Origin: Sepioteuthis lessoniana
Lineage: Eukaryota > Mollusca > Cephalopoda > Myopsida > Loliginidae
Reading direction: 5' to 3'
Assembly (NCBI GenBank): GCA_963585895.1
Contig: CAUZXS010004374.1
Coordinates: forward strand, 1-64,000
Length of the DNA stretch: 64,000 bases
Below are positions 61,222 through 64,000 of the stretch, in pieces. The notes under the pieces are model-generated. The model was not told the DNA's origin, did no database searches, and was given only the letters and a program-made list of their open reading frames with translations. Both the position numbers and the translations under genes were made by a program. The first letter of the stretch is position 1, and every line of letters starts with the position of its first letter.

Positions 61222-61357
61222 CTAGTAATAATTTACTAAGCTTTTTGCTTAGATGTGGCACAAGGCCGCATGAATGTGGCACCTAAAGAGAATCAAACTC
61301 ACTTGTGTAGGTTTGCTAGTTTAGCTTGCTAACCATTATATTACCCAATGCGCCCAA
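61222..61357 (-). repeat. Family E SINE nested in family D
   Basis: 'taataatttactaagctttt' to 'gcttgctaaccattatatta'. The D text 'ggagttgtact' before it and 'ggagttgtagt' after it suggests a target duplication of about 10 bp. Confidence 0.75.
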
Positions 61358-61407
61358 CCCGGAGTTGTAGTATCTGTTAGGGTCCTATCTAGGGGTTCAA
61401 ATAGATG

Positions 61408-61495
61408 GAGGTGCCCGTGGTGTAATGGTTATCGTCGTAGGAAATTGACACGGCGATACGAATTCAAATCCTGGACGAGGTTGATTGCACACTAT
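61408..61495 (+). repeat. Family A SINE head fragment
   Basis: 'ggtgcccgtggtgtaatggt', B box GAATTCAAATCC, 'ctggacgaggttgattgca', then lost. Confidence 0.75.
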
Positions 61496-61499
61496 GCAT

Positions 61500-61722
61500 A
61501 TGTAAAATACTAGAGGTGATGAGTATATAATTTGTAAGGGAATAGTTTGTAGGTAACATTGTTTTTAAAACGAGCTAGAGCTTATTTGTTAGCTCACGTT
61601 TACATGGTTTCAAGTATTGTTATTAAACACTTATAATTCTATTTGATGGCAATCATTTGTTTGCACATAGTTAAACAGTTTCAAGTATTGCTGTTTATTG
61701 TCTGCACACAGTTAAATGCTTT
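61500..61722 (-). repeat. Family D-type subrepeats (antisense)
   Basis: 'cacatagttaaacagtttca' and 'cacacagttaaatgctttca' are the inverted 50-60 bp subrepeat unit. Confidence 0.55.
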
Positions 61723-61723
61723 C

Positions 61724-61975
61724 AGGGGGGTGTTCTCGTGGTGTAATGATTAAAGCGATGGACTCCGGAATCGTAGTAAGCTAGTTTGTACTCCAGTTGC
61801 GCTATTACGTTCACTTTCGGGCAAATACCCTTGGGAAAGGTATGAACCCTCTTATCCTCCCAGCTATGGGTTAAATAGCACCACTACTGTTCTTCTAGGA
61901 GAATAGCTTTGGAAATTAAATAACCTACAAAGGTTGATATGCCATTAACGAAACCAAACCAAACCAAATGCTTTT
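61724..61975 (+). repeat. Family B SINE, complete
   Basis: Head 'tgttctcgtggtgtaatgat', 'aaagcgatggactccggaat', central block 'aaatacccttgggaaaggta', 'gggttaaatagcaccactac', hairpin tail and AACCAAACCAAACC end. Confidence 0.85.
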
Positions 61976-61984
61976 TAAGTAAAG

Positions 61985-62225
61985 AAAATGATTAAATGTT
62001 TCTATTTGATCAATAGATGGGACTCTAACTGATACTACCACTCCGAGTTAAAGTGGACCTGGAAGTAATGACAATGAAGGAGTATTCCACATTCCCCAAA
62101 GCTCCAGGACTGGAGCCCCACCATCTGATGGTCTAGTGTCATATCCAGGACACTCGGAGTGGAGGTCTCACCTCTCTGTAGAGATACAGTCGGCGTATTT
62201 TACAGTCCTGGCCGACTGAATTAAC
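61985..62225 (-). repeat. Family D SINE-like element (antisense, no tail)
   Basis: 'ttgatcaatagatgggactc', 'ccccaaagctccaggactgg', 'gagatacagtcggcgtattt' and 'ctggccgactgaatta'. Confidence 0.7.
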
Positions 62226-62264
62226 AAAATAGTGTGGTTAAGGACTATTAATGAAAAACATCCA

Positions 62265-62870
62265 TTCTAACTGATATGTCAGTGTCAACAGATAATAACA
62301 TACTTGTCAAAGAGAATAATGAAAGAAGTAAATATCTGGGAATAGAAATTGAAAAAATGTAGCAGCTTTAAAACTACCACTGCGCAAGTAATAGTGGAAT
62401 TCCTCGGTATAATCAAGAAAGGAACAGACAAACACATTAATAAATTACCTGTCAGTTCCTAACTTCTATGAAATACAAAAAATTGCACTTTGCGGAACTG
62501 CCCATCTCCTTAGGGGAGAATTATCAATGTGATCGGAAAAGTAACACCCGAAAGTTGGGATGGAACATAGAATGCATACAATTACTACTTTCCCTCGCGC
62601 TAGGTCTTGGGCAAAGATCCAGTGAAGGGAACCGAAAATAAAGCTGACCCCGCCTCAGACTAAAAATTAACTCTTTCACCCTCTGTCGGTTAATGTTGCT
62701 GAATTATATGAAAAAATAAATAAACCCGGGCCCAAAAACATAAATAAATTAGAAACTAAAAGGGCACATTGTCGTGAGACTCTCAGCTGAAGATTCTGAT
62801 ACAAAAAGAGGCCAAATATTGATAACAATAAAAATCCTACAGAAAAAAATAGCCTCACAAATTAGGAGGT
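62265..62870 (+). pseudogene. Unclassified retroelement coding relic
   Basis: Frames read SFKTTTAQVIVEFLG, KGTDKHINKLPVSSNFYEIQ, KIALCGTAHLLRGELS, then (shifted) SVNVAELYEKINKPGPKNIN and KRAHCRETLS. The phrase order looks like a LINE-type protein seen in cephalopod genomes. I cannot assign it to a named domain. Several stops are present. Confidence 0.45.
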
Positions 62871-62941
62871 AAGATCAACCCACAAAACTTAATTAGAATA
62901 AAAGGAATATGTGGACTTATACTAAATTAAATCTTACATTT

Positions 62942-63080
62942 GGGCGCCTTGGGTAATGTAATGGTTATCTAGCTAGACTAGCAAACCTTCACAAGTTAGT
63001 TCGAATCTTATTAAGTTCCCCATTCATATCGCCTTGTACCACACCTGAGCAAAAAAAATTCAGTAAATTACTATAACTTA
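62942..63080 (+). repeat. Family E SINE (sense)
   Basis: 'gggcgccttgggtaatgtaa' (A box), TTAGTTCGAATCTT (B box), 'gccttgtaccacacctgagc', 'cagtaaattactata' end. Confidence 0.8.
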
Positions 63081-63084
63081 CTTA

Positions 63085-63625
63085 TTTTTAAGGCAATATC
63101 TTTTTTTGTGTCCTGCTGAAGGTTGTATATCTGGTCACATCTGTGACAATAGTTACAGATGAAAATATCAAATCCAAATCAACGTGGGACTCAGATGACA
63201 GATATGAGTGTCATGATTGGCAGGTGCTCCCTTGATTACCAATTTGCGGAATCTTGTCAGCATCCTGTGACTTGTTGCTTGTTCTAATTTCAGGTACACA
63301 AACAAAGATCAAAACAACAAAGGAAAAAATGAACGAGAGAAGACAACAAAAATGTAATCTACTGTTATTTTAAAAGCAATCTTGCACAAAGAAGATGATC
63401 GAAATTTGGGTAGGATTCGCTAAATTTAGTACAACAAGCAGAATACTTACTGACCAATCTAGAACGATATTAAAGAAAAACTGGTTTTCAGACCGCCAAA
63501 TACTAAAATTATGTTGACTGGTAAATTGTAAAGTATATACTCGAAAAACCGAAATAATATAGAACCTATTACCACAACGTCAATGTTGACACAAGAAGAA
63601 AGAAACAATATTGAGCGTATCAAGA
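63085..63625. other. Unassigned sequence
   Basis: AT-rich, no motif recognised. The text around 63295-63350 is A-rich like a retroelement 3' region, but nothing can be named. Confidence 0.4.
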
Positions 63626-63627
63626 TA

Positions 63628-63705
63628 AGGGATTTCATGCCTTTCCTAAAGGTATTAGTCTGAAAGTGAACGTAATAGTGCGACTGGAGTTCGAACTTCC
63701 TACGA
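63628..63705 (-). repeat. Family B SINE fragment (antisense)
   Basis: 'tcatgcctttcctaaaggta', 'gtctgaaagtgaacgtaata', 'gactggagttcgaactt'. Confidence 0.75.
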
Positions 63706-64000
63706 TGTCCAGAACAAAGCCTCCCTCCACAATGAAGTGAGTAGTACTTTTATGAAAAAAACATATTCATTCGAAATCTTCAATATTTCTTATATAATCA
63801 TATCATATTTTATCTGAGATTAACTCAAGCTAATCCCGACTAATATTTTGCTTGCCTTAGCTTTGGCACGAAGCCAAGTATAGGAAAAAGTGAAAGCTTG
63901 TATAACATTTAGCTCCCAGGGGGAGAATCTGCCAGCCTTGAAAAACAGCATTTTTCTCCATTTTAGCTAGGTTGAACACTGGCCTTTGAAACAGGTAGGA

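Overview
This window is animal nuclear DNA. It contains one spliced host gene on the plus strand and a dense graveyard of transposable elements. The host gene is TMEM147, encoding the ER multipass-translocon BOS subunit. I reconstructed it by translating five exons (4205-4340, 11848-11984, 15878-15962, 18478-18599, 22679-22814) with GT/AG borders and continuous phase. The first coding exon (about 25 residues) is not visible and probably lies upstream of base 1.

The repeat content suggests a mollusc, most likely a cephalopod (octopus or squid). There are several tRNA-headed SINE families with a common central block, as I recall for octopus OK/OR SINEs and Ceph-SINEs. There are also many copies of a LINE with a (ATG)n tail and abundant (TA)n. 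This assignment rests on recall and no search was run. There is no prokaryotic signature.

Layout. 1-4200: Gypsy-like fragment, LINE and SINE debris. 4205-23280: TMEM147, whose introns hold SINEs, MITEs, two inverted-repeat structures, a LINE ORF1 relic and a mariner carrying nested SINEs. 23280-26700: AT-rich flank with a 43-bp minisatellite. 26700-33500: SINEs, a Tc1-like relic, a palindromic fold-back element and a GC-rich 414-bp insertion with a 13-bp target duplication. 33500-41500: SINE tandem arrays and fragments of a second, zinc-finger-ended LINE. 42450-44879: the only long ORF, a 781-codon LINE endonuclease/reverse transcriptase, flanked on both sides by antisense relics of the same family. 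45000-55400: SINEs, a fold-back MITE, a second mariner (51377-53596) containing foreign inserts, and a 79-bp satellite. 55400-64000: SINEs and a nonautonomous LTR element (58618-60918) inserted in a SINE.

For convenience I name the SINE-like families A (tRNA-headed, tail GGTTGGGTAAATATA), B (tRNA-headed, hairpin tail), C (tRNA-headed, end CGCCAACTTTACTT), D (no tRNA head seen, internal subrepeats, same hairpin tail as B) and E (short tRNA-headed). B and D share a conserved 3' hairpin (GGCATTAAATAACC ... GGTTGATATGCC). This suggests that one LINE machinery, not identifiable in this window, mobilised both. Apart from TMEM147 I see no host gene, no true tRNA or rRNA gene and no CRISPR array.
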